Shown: positions 5,975 through 6,275 of the stretch, piece by piece
Position numbering within the stretch: the stretch's first letter is position 1
Layout: the number at the start of each line of letters is the position of its first letter
Assembly (NCBI GenBank): GCA_030831885.1
Contig: JAURKF010000296.1
Span: forward strand, 1-6,275
Length of the DNA: 6,275 nucleotides
Origin: Flavobacteriales bacterium
GTDB lineage: Bacteria > Bacteroidota > Bacteroidia > Flavobacteriales > UA16
Direction: 5' to 3'
Notes under the pieces: generated by a model
Told to the model about the DNA's origin: nothing
The model's database searches: none
The model's input: the letters and a program-made list of their open reading frames with translations, nothing else
Position numbers and translations under genes: made by a program

Positions 5975-5982
5975 TACCTTCG
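5975..5982 (+). promoter_or_regulatory. -7 box implying a leaderless transcript
   Basis: TACCTTCG matches the Bacteroidota TAnnTTTG box with one mismatch, the same TTCG variant as the promoter at 2390-2397. The ATG at 5988 follows after only five bases, just where transcription should begin, so the message would have almost no leader. No good -33 TTTG lies 18 nt upstream. Confidence 0.5.
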
Positions 5983-5987
5983 CCCTT

Positions 5988-6275
5988 ATGCATCACCGCA
6001 ATACCCCAATCTCCGTTTGGCACGGGCAGCCCTTTGAGGTGCCTGTGCTCGATGCCGATGGGCGGTGGGCGGTGGTGATTTATCGCAACCCGAAGGAAAA
6101 GCCCGGGAGTTTTTCGCTTATGCGCAATCTGTTTTTGGTGCGCAGCGGACAATCGTTTTCAGCGGTGGGAAATGTGGAATGCAGCGCCATTACGGTGTGG
6201 AAGATGAAGGGCTTTTTTTCGTGGCCACGCAAACGCACATTGAAACTGGCTGTGCGTCGGCTCGACAAGAAACCA
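5988..6275 (+). CDS. Uncharacterised protein, N-terminal 96 residues (runs off window)
   Basis: The frame is open from the ATG at 5988 to the last base with no stop, so only the N-terminus is seen. I do not recognise it. The visible part looks like a soluble beta-rich region (ISVWHGQPFEVPVLDADGRWAVVIY, LFLVRSGQSFSAVGNVECSAITVW) turning into a basic stretch (WPRKRTLKLAVRRLDKKP). There is no signal peptide. Its DNA is GC-rich (36 of 60 bases in 6001-6060), unlike the nuclease-like gene at 3477. The -7 box immediately before the ATG supports this start, and the gene appears to be its own transcription unit rather than part of the preceding pair. Confidence 0.75.
   Translation, partial: MHHRNTPISVWHGQPFEVPVLDADGRWAVVIYRNPKEKPGSFSLMRNLFLVRSGQSFSAVGNVECSAITVWKMKGFFSWPRKRTLKLAVRRLDKKP

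Noticed and set aside
5964..6268. Two minus-strand frames of 62 codons over the last gene
   Set aside because: The plus-strand frame is open to the window end, starts right after a -7 box and has ordinary protein composition; the minus frames are GC-rich shadows.

Overview
The window reads as a piece of a Bacteroidota chromosome, most likely a marine or freshwater Flavobacteriales-type bacterium. Three things point there. First, promoter-like sites fit the Bacteroidota pattern (TTTG, about 18 nt, TAnnTTTG/TTCG). Second, no gene has a recognisable Shine-Dalgarno site. Third, a large secreted protein carries cysteine-rich repeats of the 'PEVNGTFNGWCG' type, which I know from exported carbohydrate-binding proteins of that phylum. 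The taxonomic call is inference; there is no rRNA or other marker gene here.

Layout. Positions 1-2372 (minus strand) hold the N-terminal 790 residues of one very large exported protein whose C-terminus lies beyond position 1. It has a signal peptide, three 112-residue repeats resembling AMPK/CBM48-type glycogen-binding domains, a different jelly-roll-like carbohydrate-binding-type domain of about 165 residues, and then at least three more of the same repeats. Positions 2373-2513 are a divergent regulatory region with back-to-back promoters and two palindromes. Positions 2514-3257 (plus) encode an NrtR/AraR-type regulator: a Nudix domain with a degenerate catalytic box followed by a winged helix. 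The head-to-head arrangement suggests that this regulator controls itself and perhaps the carbohydrate-binding protein in response to a sugar-related or nucleotide ligand.

Positions 3258-5029 form an AT-richer stretch. It contains an orphan 336-residue protein with a convincing PD-(D/E)XK nuclease signature (3477-4487), followed by about 540 bp with hairpins and remnants or small ORFs, including a possible 36-residue single-pass membrane peptide (4916-5026). Positions 5030-5943 hold two genes overlapping by ATGA: a 165-residue cytosolic protein with a toxin-like C-terminal motif and a 139-residue exported protein. Positions 5988-6275 start a further GC-rich gene, probably on a leaderless transcript, that runs off the end.

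The best candidates for something undescribed are the orphan nuclease with its neighbouring small-membrane/toxin-like/exported gene group, and the palindrome over the regulator's own -7 box. No tRNA, rRNA, CRISPR array, IS element or integron was found.
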